Shown here in pieces: positions 17,700 through 26,524 of a DNA stretch of 36,632 bases. A program made the position numbers and the translations under genes. Position 1 is the stretch's first letter; each line of letters starts with the position of its first letter. Origin of the DNA: an uncultured Flammeovirgaceae bacterium (GTDB taxonomy: Bacteria; Bacteroidota; Bacteroidia; Cytophagales; Cyclobacteriaceae); the NCBI GenBank assembly GCA_913050055.1, contig CAJXAT010000012.1, positions 1-36,632 on the forward strand. The letters run 5' to 3'. Below the pieces are notes generated by a model that was not told where the DNA came from, ran no database searches, and saw only the letters and a list, made by a program, of their open reading frames with translations.

Positions 17700-17748
17700 G
17701 GCACTTTCAGTGAACTGCTATATTCAATAAAAAATTAATGATACCCAC

Positions 17749-18156
17749 TTATTTGAGTGAGATGGGCTTGCCTGCAGCCTCCCAACCACCCATGCCACTG
17801 GACAATTCATAGACTTGCGTAAAGCCCATTTCGGCCATCAAGACACGAGTTTTATTGCTTCTTCCACCTGCCGCACAATAAATGAGCATAGGCTGGGTAT
17901 GATCAAGTTTTTCAAAGGCGACTTTCATTTGATCAACTTGATTGAAATCAATATTGGTAGCGCCATCAATATGTCCACTTTTATATTCACCTGGCGTTCT
18001 GACATCTATTAGGAACGCATTATTAAGCGTATTTAATTTGGCTTCAAAAGTATCAACATCCACGCGTTCAATCGTTGTTTGCTGTTGGTCGGGATGGGTA
18101 CAACTCAGACTGCACGCTAGTATCAACAAGAAATTTATATTTCGTAAAACTTTCAT
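17749..18156 (-). CDS. Rhodanese-domain lipoprotein
   Basis: A 135-residue lipoprotein. The signal ends at the lipobox CSLSC (Cys19), so it is anchored outside the cytoplasm. Residues ~32-135 are a single rhodanese domain: FLIDVRTPGEYKSGHIDGATNID, then the active-site loop IYCAAGGRS with Cys94 as the persulfide-forming residue, and the C-terminal GGWEAAGKPI. It would transfer sulfane sulfur or act in periplasmic redox chemistry. It lies downstream of topA on the same strand, 62 bases away. The length is normal for a single-domain rhodanese. Confidence 0.88.
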   Translation of the reverse strand: MKVLRNINFLLILACSLSCTHPDQQQTTIERVDVDTFEAKLNTLNNAFLIDVRTPGEYKSGHIDGATNIDFNQVDQMKVAFEKLDHTQPMLIYCAAGGRSNKTRVLMAEMGFTQVYELSSGMGGWEAAGKPISLK

Positions 18157-18218
18157 TATCTTTTTTTTCTCAAAATAATCATTTTCATCAACAAAAGGAT
18201 AAATGGAGGGGATTTTGA

Positions 18219-20549
18219 CTATTTTTTCTTTTTGGCTGTAGGCTTTCTACCCCTACCTTTTTTGGCAGGTGCCGCATCAGCCAGTTCCTTGCATTCTTGA
18301 AAAGTGAGTAATTCAGGCACTTTTTCTTTGGGTATTTTCACATTCTTTTTTCCAAATTTTATGTAAGGTCCAAATTTCCCATTAATTACAAATACACTTT
18401 CATCTTCATCAAATATTTTGATGTATTTGTTGGCATCTTCTTCCCGTTTTTCTAAGATCAAGACAATGGCAGCCTCTTGCTCTATAGTGAGTGGATCTTG
18501 TTCGGGCTTCAAGGAAATAAATTTGCCGGAATGCTTGACATAAGGTCCGTACCTACCCACGTTGACTTGAATTTCAGCTTCTTCGAATGCACCTATGATT
18601 CGAGGCAATTTGAAGAGTTCGAGGGCATCTTCAAGGGTTATTTTGTCTAGAAATTGTCCTTTGCGTAGGCTGGCAAATTTGGGTTTTTCTTCTTCATCAA
18701 GATCACCCAATTGGACGTACGCACCGAATTTCCCCAATCTGGCACTGATGGGCTTACCCGTGACAGGATCCTCACCAATGAGTCGGTTTCTGTTATTTAC
18801 ATCAGATCTTTTGAGCTGATCAGATTCTTCTACCCGTGCATGGAAGGGTGCGTAAAAGGACTTGATCATTTTAGTCCAATTGGTTTTCCCATTGCCGATG
18901 TCATCAAATTCTTGTTCGACTTTGGCTGTAAACTTAACATCAATAACCGTTGGGAAATGCTCTACCAAAAAATCATTTACAATCAATGCGGTATTGGTAG
19001 GGAATAGCTTGTTTTTTTCGGCACCAGTGATCTCAACTTTGGTTTCACTTTGAATTTTTTGGTTGGTTAAGATCAATTCTCGATAAGACCTTTCACGACC
19101 GTCTCTATTTTCCTTCTCTATGTAATTTCTTTTGATGATGGTTGAAATGGTAGGTGCATAAGTTGAAGGTCTTCCAATGCCCATTTCTTCTAATTTCTTC
19201 ACTAAACTTGCTTCGGTATAACGTGGTTGGGCCCGCGCAAAAACTTCTCTACCTACCAGTCTTTGGAGGTCCAACTGCTGACCCACGTTTAGGGGGGGTA
19301 GCATGTCCTTTTGATCGTCATCGTCATCGTCATCTTTGGACTCTAGATAAACCTTCAAAAAGCCTTCAAATTTAATGACTTCACCCGAGGCAACAAGTTT
19401 TTCGTCCGTCGTTGAGATGCCAATCGTAGCGGTGGTTTTCTCAAGTCGTGCATCGGACATTTGGGAGGCGATGGCACGTTTCCAAATGAGCTCATATAAT
19501 CGATTTCCTGCGGAATCCGCACCAGCATTTTGTTGGGTGAAATCCGTAGGTCTGATCGCTTCATGCGCCTCTTGGGCACTTTGATTCTTAGTTTTGAATT
19601 TTCTAGTTTCACTAAACTCTTTGCCATAAGAGTCTAAAATCATATTTTTAGCACCTTCCGTAGCGTCATTAGAAAGATTCAATGAATCGGTTCTCATATA
19701 GGAGATTTTACCGGATTCATATAATTTTTGGGCGACTTGCATCGTCATAGAAACTGGAAATCCCAATTTCCGTGCAGCCTCTTGTTGCAGTGTAGAGGTA
19801 GTAAAAGGAGGTGAGGGTGATTTTTTTGCAGGTTTAGTGATCAGATCTATGATGGAGAAATCAGCAGATTTACATTTCTCAAGAAAATCTTGAGCTTCTT
19901 TTTCCGTTTTAAATTTTTTGGGCAATTCGGCTTTTAAAACTTTGCTCTCATTGAGATCAAATAATGCCGTGATTTTGAAGGCAGACGTACTCAAGAAATC
20001 ATCGATTTCACGTTCACGCTCAACGACCAATCGAACAGAGACTGATTGTACCCGTCCAGCTGAAAGTCCATATTTAATTTTTTTCCATAGAACGGGTGAT
20101 AGCTCATATCCAACCAATCGGTCAAGTACCCTTCGGGCTTGCTGGGCATCCACTAAATTCTGATCGATTACCCTTGGGTTATCAATGGCATTTTTGATGG
20201 CATTTTTTGTGATTTCTCTAAAAACAATTCGCCTCGTGTTTTGATCATTGAGGTTAAGGGCTTTACTTAAGTGCCAAGATATGGCCTCTCCTTCGCGGTC
20301 ATCATCCGAAGCTAAGTAGACCATATCTGATTTTTTCACGGACTTCAATAAATCCTTAATAATATCTTTCTTATCTGCAGTTACCTCATAAGTGGGTTCG
20401 AAATTATTTTCAACATCTATGGAAAGGTTATCTTTTGGGAGGTCTCTAATATGGCCATAGGAAGATTTTACTTCAAAATCTTTCCCTAAATACCCTTCGA
20501 TTGTTTTTGCTTTAGCCGGTGACTCTACTATTACAAGGTTTTTTCCCAT
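18219..20549 (-). CDS. topA: DNA topoisomerase I
   Basis: A 776-residue type IA topoisomerase that relaxes negative supercoils. The Toprim domain is at the N terminus (KNLVIVESPAKAKTIEGYLG; acidic triad in SDDDREGEAI, residues 81-90). The catalytic Tyr is probably Tyr284 in ISYMRTDSLNLS, preceded by GLSAGRVQSVSVRLV. The C terminus replaces the zinc fingers of the E. coli enzyme with two repeats of the type RYGPYVKHSGKF and KFGPYIKFGKK, and ends in a lysine-rich tail (PTAKKKK), as in other Bacteroidota. A run of seven Asp interrupts the domain near residue 410. Length is normal. It faces away from the SixA-like pseudogene. Confidence 0.96.
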   Translation of the reverse strand: MGKNLVIVESPAKAKTIEGYLGKDFEVKSSYGHIRDLPKDNLSIDVENNFEPTYEVTADKKDIIKDLLKSVKKSDMVYLASDDDREGEAISWHLSKALNLNDQNTRRIVFREITKNAIKNAIDNPRVIDQNLVDAQQARRVLDRLVGYELSPVLWKKIKYGLSAGRVQSVSVRLVVEREREIDDFLSTSAFKITALFDLNESKVLKAELPKKFKTEKEAQDFLEKCKSADFSIIDLITKPAKKSPSPPFTTSTLQQEAARKLGFPVSMTMQVAQKLYESGKISYMRTDSLNLSNDATEGAKNMILDSYGKEFSETRKFKTKNQSAQEAHEAIRPTDFTQQNAGADSAGNRLYELIWKRAIASQMSDARLEKTTATIGISTTDEKLVASGEVIKFEGFLKVYLESKDDDDDDDQKDMLPPLNVGQQLDLQRLVGREVFARAQPRYTEASLVKKLEEMGIGRPSTYAPTISTIIKRNYIEKENRDGRERSYRELILTNQKIQSETKVEITGAEKNKLFPTNTALIVNDFLVEHFPTVIDVKFTAKVEQEFDDIGNGKTNWTKMIKSFYAPFHARVEESDQLKRSDVNNRNRLIGEDPVTGKPISARLGKFGAYVQLGDLDEEEKPKFASLRKGQFLDKITLEDALELFKLPRIIGAFEEAEIQVNVGRYGPYVKHSGKFISLKPEQDPLTIEQEAAIVLILEKREEDANKYIKIFDEDESVFVINGKFGPYIKFGKKNVKIPKEKVPELLTFQECKELADAAPAKKGRGRKPTAKKKK

Positions 20550-20661
20550 TCTATTCCAAATTAAGCCTCAAAGATGAATATTTTTTTGAATATTCAAACA
20601 CATCTTTTGAGTTCTCATTTTTTTCTTTGTAATATATTGCAGAAAGATTCAAATTTAATTC

Positions 20662-21143
20662 ATGGTAAGATCTTTATTCTTGGCACGTCACGCAGCAGCC
20701 TTAACCACTTCATCAAAGGATGACTTTAACCGTAAACTTTCAGCGCTGGGTTTACGTCAAAGTCAGCGTATGGGGGCTTGGCTCTTACAAAACAATTTAT
20801 CGCTAGAGGGTATTTTTGCCAGTAGTTCCCATCGTACTAAAAGTACCACACAAATATTTGTACCGCCTTAAATATTAAAGATGGGATTTATTTTGACACA
20901 GGACATTACCAAGCATCAGGAATGGTGATGTTTGAGAAGCTTTGCCAGATTTCAAATAATCTAAAAAAATTAATAGTAGTTCATAATCAGGGAGTAACTC
21001 AGTTATTGCATTTTCTTTATCCGACTAAAGTAGTGCATTTCGATCCTCTGGATATGGTTCACATTGAGTTTAATGGAATAGAGTGGAATGAAATCACCGA
21101 GGATTCAGGTATTTTCATCAGGAGAGTATCTTTTAGGGATTAG
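20662..21143 (+). pseudogene. SixA-type histidine phosphatase, broken by one frameshift
   Basis: Two adjacent frames together make one histidine-phosphatase domain of about 160 residues. The first (20662-20871) begins MVRSLFLARHAAA, with the catalytic RHA motif, followed by KLSALGLRQSQRMGAWLL and FASSSHRTKSTTQIF, then stops early. The second frame reads through 20859-21143 as ALNIKDGIYFDTGHYQASG and then LIVVHNQGVTQLLHFL, which carries the second His of the family. The switch falls near 20857-20868 and would be repaired by one extra base, for example in the TTT run at 20857-20859. Either the gene is decaying or the assembly has a one-base deletion. SixA proteins dephosphorylate phosphohistidine or other small phospho-substrates. 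Confidence 0.75.
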
Positions 21144-21246
21144 AAATGATATAATTCATTCTCAACCGCTGATTAAATAGTATTATTTTTTTGATTATTT
21201 TGAATGTTACTTTTTGTGTGGCTGTTCATTCAGTTTAATATAGCAA

Positions 21247-21254
21247 TAGGTTTG
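21247..21254 (+). promoter_or_regulatory. -7 element candidate before the glycerate kinase gene
   Basis: TAGGTTTG matches TAnnTTTG exactly and ends 17 bases before the ATG at 21272. No convincing TTTG -33 element sits at the usual distance, so support is partial. Confidence 0.3.
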
Positions 21255-21271
21255 TAAATTCGCTAGACTTT

Positions 21272-22434
21272 ATGAAAGTACTCATTGTACCTAATCCTTT
21301 TAAAAATGCGTTAAGTGCCGAAGCCGCTGGCCAAGTAATGAAAGAAGGTATCCTCGCTTATGATCCGAACGCCGAAGTAGAAATGATTCCGATGGCCGAT
21401 GGAGGGGATGGTTCGCTCAAATTATTGATTGAGCCATTCGGAGTAGATCTAAGGGTTCCGCAGTACTTGACCCTTTAGGCAGAAAGATTCATGCCCAATG
21501 GGGTTTTAATCTTGAAACTCGGACGGCGATCATAGAATTAGCAGAAGCAAGTGGAATCAGACTTTTGAAGTCGAGCGAACTAGATCCTTTCAAGGCCCAT
21601 ACTTTTGGTACAGGAGAGCTCATCAATGAAGCCCTAGCTAAGGTAGCTCAAACGATTTATTTAACGGTTGGAGGTTCTGCAACTCTAGATGGTGGCTTTG
21701 GCATCCTCAAAGCGTTGGGCACTGATTTCCTAGATAAATCAGGTCATGCGGTAGCTATGCGTCAATTATCAGATCTTCGTTTGGTAGCTGCACTCAACTT
21801 TGATAGACTCAGGAGAAACCTACATCAAGTAAATATCGAAGTATTGGTAGATGTTGAAAACACACTTTGTGGAAATGAAGGTGCGGTCCGCATCTATGGC
21901 CCTCAAAAAGGGGTTCAACCGCATCAAATACAGGTATTTGAAAATATCATTCAACATTGGGGTAATTTGTTAACGGCTGCCTCAAATCAAAATATTTTTG
22001 AGCTGGTGGGGGAAGGAGCCAGCGGTGGCGTACCAGCTGCTATGGCCGCTTGCCATACCCAAGTAACCCTACATCCCGGGCCATCATTTTTTATGGATTT
22101 TTTCAAGATACCTGAAAAGATACTTGATGTAGATGTTTTTTTAACTTGTGAGGGGGAAATAGATAATCAGAAAAGTTATGGCAAAGGTCCAGGTTTCATA
22201 GCAAAATTAGCACATGATCAAAAGGTAGCCTGTATTGGTCTTTGCGGTCAGTTGGGGGCTGATTATGATCCTAAAATATCCTTTTTTTATGCTATTTTTC
22301 CTATCAATAAAAAATTACTTTCCCCGGAGCTAGCCATGGAGCAAACTGCATCCAACCTGCGTTACCTGGCAGGTCAGATATATGCTTTAATGCTTTTAAA
22401 GCCCCCGGAGGTAGGTGATGAAGGCATCACTTGA
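21272..22434 (+). pseudogene. Glycerate kinase (type 1 family), broken by one frameshift
   Basis: The N-terminal frame (21272-21478) reads MKVLIVPNPFKNALSAEAAG, then MIPMADGGDGSLKLLIEPFG, the typical glycerate kinase start. It runs out of frame at about 21453-21464. The following frame resumes as VLDPLGRKIHAQWGFN, then AIIELAEASGIRLL and HTFGTGELINEAL, and continues to a stop at 22432-22434. Together they make a full-length enzyme of about 387 residues. The C-terminal half keeps TVGGSATLDGGFGIL and CEGEIDNQKSYGKGP. One missing base near RVP|QYL explains the break. The enzyme would phosphorylate D-glycerate with ATP to a phosphoglycerate. A start at 21565 would lack the N-terminal lobe. Its last 39 bases overlap the convergent TlpA-like gene. 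Confidence 0.8.
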
Positions 22435-22959
22435 GTATTTGGCCATGCCTCTTTGACTGATGACAATGTGACCCTTGGTATCGATGACATAAGTAGTAGG
22501 GATGGTAGTGGACTCATAAGCTTTCGACAGGCGGCTTTTGGGGAAGTAAATGGAAAAGTCAAAATCTTTTCGCTTTGCAAAGGCCTTGGCTTTTTCGCGA
22601 TCTTCATCTACGGATATGATGGCAAAATGAACTTCTTTGTTTACCGATTGATAGAGCTTATTGATGTCGGGCATTTCTGCAATACAAGGCGGACACCAAG
22701 TAGCCCAAAAGTTTAAAAAGATCGGTTTGCCTTTCCAATCTGCTAGGTCAAGAGTATTCCCCTCTAAATCCTCAAGTACTAGGTCATAATCAGCCAATAC
22801 GTTCGCTTCATTTTCTGCAGGTTGGAAGATTCCGGTACTCAGGACAATACGCTGAAGAGTTCCAATGACTTCTGTATGGTATCCCGTGAAGTAAAGTCCT
22901 CCTCCAATCAGAAAGAAGGCAGCCCATTCAATGACTTCTCTTTTTATGCTCTTTGCCAT
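22396..22959 (-). CDS. Membrane-anchored TlpA-like thiol-disulfide oxidoreductase
   Basis: A 187-residue protein with an N-terminal membrane anchor (about residues 10-26) and a thioredoxin-fold domain facing the periplasm. The domain contains FLNFWATWCPPCIAEMP, with the redox pair Cys89/Cys92, the cis-Pro loop TIPTTYVID (Pro154), and GHIVISQRG near the end. This is the AhpC/TSA-TlpA type that reduces disulfides, for example in cytochrome c maturation or periplasmic protein repair. It stands alone on this strand. Its 3' end overlaps the 3' end of the glycerate kinase gene. Confidence 0.9.
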   Translation of the reverse strand: MAKSIKREVIEWAAFFLIGGGLYFTGYHTEVIGTLQRIVLSTGIFQPAENEANVLADYDLVLEDLEGNTLDLADWKGKPIFLNFWATWCPPCIAEMPDINKLYQSVNKEVHFAIISVDEDREKAKAFAKRKDFDFSIYFPKSRLSKAYESTTIPTTYVIDTKGHIVISQRGMAKYSSDAFITYLRGL

Positions 22960-23177
22960 AAGATTTTAATTCAATCGATCTTCTTTCTTGTTACCTGCTA
23001 TAAAATAGATTCAATTTTCTAAATTTGATTCAATTTACAGAGGGGTACAAGAGTATAGGGTGCGATACTATTTTTAATCATCCCTTACAAATGAGAAGAA
23101 CCTAGATACATTAGGGTGTAAAATTTTAGATTTTTTCAATAAATGAGATGCTTAAAAAGAATTATTTTTTAAAAAAG

Positions 23178-23579
23178 ATGAAATTTTTTCATAAACTGAT
23201 GTGGATGTTCGGTTTGGGCATCGTCTTGAGCTGCGAAGAAGATGGATTCCCAATGGCCTTGTATGATTATCAAGTAGAACGTTTATTGCATGGGGGGACA
23301 GAGAAAATGTGGCAAACCGATGAGGAAGGTGTCATGGGTTATTTATTGTTCGAATCGCTTGATGATTCGGTCAACGTCATGGGCATTACTATTGATTTTT
23401 CTGATACCCTCTCATTGGGTATGATGAGAGCCTCGGTAAAGTCTTTGCTTTTTTCTGATAGCTTGTTATTTGCTGAGGGCAATTTTTGGCTGATAGAAGA
23501 AGTTTCTGCGCATTCGCTTTTATTCAAAGGAGCGGTTTTAGATTTGGGCAGACAGTATACTTGGTATGAAACAGAATGA
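23178..23579 (+). CDS. Small lipoprotein of unknown function
   Basis: A 133-residue lipoprotein from the preferred ATG at 23178 (MKFFHKLMWMFGLGIVLSC, Cys19 of a good lipobox). The same frame also has an ATG at 23148, which would add ten basic residues (MLKKNYFLKK). The mature part is acidic and probably beta-rich, with segments like YLLFESLDDSVNVMGITIDFSD and NFWLIEEVSAHSLLFKGAVLDL, suggesting a small beta-barrel or sandwich. I recognise no family. It converges on rsmE with 31 bases between. Confidence 0.68.
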   Translation: MKFFHKLMWMFGLGIVLSCEEDGFPMALYDYQVERLLHGGTEKMWQTDEEGVMGYLLFESLDDSVNVMGITIDFSDTLSLGMMRASVKSLLFSDSLLFAEGNFWLIEEVSAHSLLFKGAVLDLGRQYTWYETE

Positions 23580-23610
23580 CTTCTTTTTTCTGATTTGGAG
23601 GTTTTATGCT

Positions 23611-24309
23611 TTAATAATGATGGATGAGATTTACGGCAATGGCAGACATAATACCTGCCGTCTCTGTCCTGAGTATTTTTTCACCTAGACTCACCGATTG
23701 GTAACCTTTCTCTAATGCTTTCCCCAATTCATCTGATGTGAAATCTCCTTCTGGACCTATGAGAATGATTTGACGAGACTGCGGTATCAAATAAGTGGTT
23801 AAATGGGCTAGCTCAGGCTGAACGGTCGCGATATAGCGAGGATCTTCTCGGGTATGTTGCATAAACGTATCGAAACTTACCAATGGATGTATTATCGTCT
23901 TAAACCCTCCTTTAGATTGCTTTAGAGCACTGATTGTTTTTTTTTCTAGTCGATCCAACTTTAATTTAGAGCGTTCTGTATTTTTTGTACGGATGAAACT
24001 GATTTCGTCTACGCCCAGTTCGCAAGCTTTTTCTACAAACCACTCCATTCTCTCAGTCTGTTTGGTGGGTGCAATGGCGAGATGCTGATGAAAGGATTTT
24101 TGAGTGATTTTATCATTTGATACAATTTCAAAATGGCATTCTTTACGATATGTGCTGATTATTTTCACCTTGGCAATCAGGCCTTTTCCATTGGTGATAT
24201 GCACTTGATCGCCCGTTTGATGTCTAAGGACCTGCAGGCAATGTCTGGACTCTTCTTCATTCAATGAATGGATGCCTAAATGTAAGTCTGGTTGATAAAA
24301 TAAATGCAA
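23611..24309 (-). CDS. rsmE: 16S rRNA (uracil-1498 N3) methyltransferase
   Basis: A 232-residue SPOUT-class methyltransferase. The N-terminal PUA-like domain contains HCLQVLRHQTGDQVHITNGKG. Further on are IAPTKQTERMEWFVEKACELGV, the family helix-loop, and the C-terminal knot for S-adenosylmethionine: ILIGPEGDFTSDEL, then VSLGEKILRTETAGIMSAIA. It methylates U1498 of 16S rRNA in the assembled small subunit. Length and motif order are normal. The genes upstream and downstream are on the other strand, so it is a single-gene unit. Confidence 0.93.
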   Translation of the reverse strand: MHLFYQPDLHLGIHSLNEEESRHCLQVLRHQTGDQVHITNGKGLIAKVKIISTYRKECHFEIVSNDKITQKSFHQHLAIAPTKQTERMEWFVEKACELGVDEISFIRTKNTERSKLKLDRLEKKTISALKQSKGGFKTIIHPLVSFDTFMQHTREDPRYIATVQPELAHLTTYLIPQSRQIILIGPEGDFTSDELGKALEKGYQSVSLGEKILRTETAGIMSAIAVNLIHHY

Positions 24310-24546
24310 TGGGTTCTTCCTTTAAGACTCAAATATTTAATGTTAAAAGGTCACGAAGTATGGATAGTTTTGATCAAATTCAAATCATTATACTCAATTT
24401 TTTTCTATACTAAAGATTCTCATTCATATTCCCACTAATAAGTTCCAATAATTTCTTTATTGAACATTATTCTGATCCATTAACGTTTATAAAATTAATT
24501 TATTTTTAAATTATGTTAATTACAATGAGCTGATGAATACAAAATT

Positions 24547-25080
24547 ATGTGGTATTTGATCAGGAATCGACGAGATACGCCAAGAGCGTTAGATTTTTTA
24601 ATCACAGAAAAGGCAAAAAGGTTATTTAAGTGACATGGGGTACTTAACGAGATTGAAATACAGGCGAGACACGAGATCATGCTTGAAAATTGCATCATGA
24701 AAGTTCAGATAGAGGTACGTATCATCGGTGATTTGGCATTGAATCATATCATTCCTACAGCCATTATTTATCAAAACAAGCTGATTCAAAATGCCAATGG
24801 TCTTAAGGGGTTAGACATTAATGCAGAGGATATCATTGAGATTATTCAAGATCTATCTAACCATATCAACATGATTAAAAAGCTCACCAATGAAATGGTA
24901 GAGGAAAGAAAAAAAGTAAATAAAATGGAGGATTCCATAACGCGAGCCATCGCCTATTGTGATCAAGTAAAAACTAAATATTTTGATCAAATCAGATATT
25001 CAGTAGATAAGTTGGAGTTGTTAGTTGATGATGAAGATTGGCTGTTGGTTAAATACAGAGAACTGCTGTTTTTGCGTTAA
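24547..25080 (+). pseudogene. glnN: C-terminal remnant of glutamine synthetase type III
   Basis: The intact reading frame 24679-25080 ends DQIRYSVDKLELLVDD then KYRELLFLR, the characteristic end of Bacteroidota glutamine synthetase III. Before that it reads QIEVRIIGDLALNHIIPTAI. The similarity continues upstream in the same frame through EIEIQARHEIMLENC, across an in-frame TGA at 24631-24633, and further up to RRDTPRALDFLITEKAKRLF starting near 24568. Above 24547 the frame is closed by several stops and the sequence turns AT-rich. Only about 175 of the usual ~700-plus residues are left, without the ATP- and glutamate-binding parts, so it cannot be a working enzyme. It is either a deletion relic or a duplicated 3' end. 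Whether an intact glnN exists elsewhere in the genome cannot be seen here. Confidence 0.82.
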
Positions 25081-25111
25081 TTTTCAGGGTTTAGAATAGC
25101 AAAATTTAAAC

Positions 25112-26422
25112 CTAATATTTTAGACGGTTCAATAATCGACCGTATTTAGAGTATTCTTTCCAAAGACCTATTTTCTCAGAATTGAGATAGGATCCTGTAG
25201 TAGAGATGCTTCCATTGTAATGATAAAATGACCACAAGCCTTGTCTCAAACCAAGTTCCATTTTTCCTTCAAAGGCGAGCGTATTGTTGATGTGATAACC
25301 TTTGTATAGTTCACTGAAACGTCCATTTTGGAGCTTAGCTTTTAGTTTTATTTCTCCTTCTGGATAGTACTCAAAATAGGTACCATTGCCATTTTTAAGA
25401 TTTCCTCTGAATAATAATTCGCCTTTGATCGAATAATAATCAGAAACTTCTAAGAGTTTTCCTTGTCGCCAGGTCTGTTCCTGCTTGAGCTGGTCATTGG
25501 GATAAAAAAATCCCCATAATCCATCTTTCTCATCATTTAGATAACTACCAATACTTTCTAGACGGCCATTTATGTAATAATAAATCCATTGACCTGTTTT
25601 TAAATCATGCTCATAGAATCCTTCATAGTCAATGGCTCCTTTTTCGGTAAAGTATTTCCAAATACCTGATTTCTCATTGCGAAAATAAGCACCAATAGAA
25701 TAAAGTTGATTATTTCCATAAAAATTGAGCCAAATCCCTGTTTTAAGTCCCAATTCGTAAGTTCCTTTTACGCTTTTGGTTCCCTCAGGATAATACTCTT
25801 GATAGTCGCCGTCAAGCAGTCCCTTTTCATACTTAAGGACTTTACTTTTGGCTCCATTGGTGTGGTAATACGTCCATTGATCAGATTTAATACCATAGGT
25901 GTAGTACTCTAATCTACTAATTTCTTGATTTGGATAATAATGGATTTGTGGGCCATGTTGCAAATTTGATTTGAAATTTTGAGTATAGCTGATTAGTCCA
26001 GAGGGGAAGTATTCAGTCCAGATACTGTCTTTTTTTCCCTGATTATAAAAGCCCACGAGGGCAGGGCTAAAAAGCTCGTAATATTCAATATAAATACCAT
26101 TCAGCAAGCCAAGAGAGAAATTACTTTCACTCAAAATACGACCTTCTTTGTCATATAAGCGTTCTAAGCCTTCCTTTTTTCCATTTTCATAAAAACTGTT
26201 GGATTTAATAACACCTTGCGTATTCCAAAAAAGCCACTGTCCTGACATTTTTCCAGAGACTACTTCTCCAGAGAAGGCTAGTACATTATTTTTGAAATGA
26301 CCTTGTACGGGTCCATCGGCCATAGTGTCCAACTGTATCATGATCTTCTTGAGATTGCTACTTTGGGAGTAGGACTGAAAGGAAAGTAAATAAAATATTG
26401 TGGCAGATAATAACCCTCTCAT
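25112..26422 (-). CDS. Secreted MORN-type repeat protein
   Basis: A 436-residue protein with a signal peptide (residues 1-20, ending SFQSYSQ). The rest is a chain of about 15 repeats of 20-24 residues of the MORN_2/YwqK type, with the core pattern G-x-W-x-x-Y/F-x-x-x-G: GQWLFWNTQGVIKS, GIWLNFYGNNQLYS, GIWKYFTEKGAIDY, GQWIYYYINGRLES, GLWGFFYPNDQLKQ, GLWKEYSKYGRLLN. Such proteins form elongated beta-hairpin sheets; a function is not known, and the 'antitoxin' label often given to them is not justified by the sequence. A TAGATTTG element (minus strand, 26464-26457) about 35 bases upstream could be its -7 box. It lies downstream of fabH. Confidence 0.82.
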   Translation of the reverse strand: MRGLLSATIFYLLSFQSYSQSSNLKKIMIQLDTMADGPVQGHFKNNVLAFSGEVVSGKMSGQWLFWNTQGVIKSNSFYENGKKEGLERLYDKEGRILSESNFSLGLLNGIYIEYYELFSPALVGFYNQGKKDSIWTEYFPSGLISYTQNFKSNLQHGPQIHYYPNQEISRLEYYTYGIKSDQWTYYHTNGAKSKVLKYEKGLLDGDYQEYYPEGTKSVKGTYELGLKTGIWLNFYGNNQLYSIGAYFRNEKSGIWKYFTEKGAIDYEGFYEHDLKTGQWIYYYINGRLESIGSYLNDEKDGLWGFFYPNDQLKQEQTWRQGKLLEVSDYYSIKGELLFRGNLKNGNGTYFEYYPEGEIKLKAKLQNGRFSELYKGYHINNTLAFEGKMELGLRQGLWSFYHYNGSISTTGSYLNSEKIGLWKEYSKYGRLLNRLKY

Positions 26423-26524
26423 ATATCTAAATGGATGTCTAATTTTAAGGAATATCCAAATCTATTGCTATTATTTTTTGTATTAAAAAACATTAAACAT
26501 TTCAAAGAGTATTTAATTGGATGG

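Noticed and set aside
24631-24633. TGA in the glnN remnant as a selenocysteine codon
   Set aside because: The position is not a known catalytic site, no hairpin element was seen after it, and most of the gene is missing anyway.
25112-26422. Toxin-antitoxin locus, since MORN_2/YwqK proteins are often labelled antitoxins
   Set aside because: There is a signal peptide and about 15 repeats, and no toxin gene beside it; the label would be misleading.
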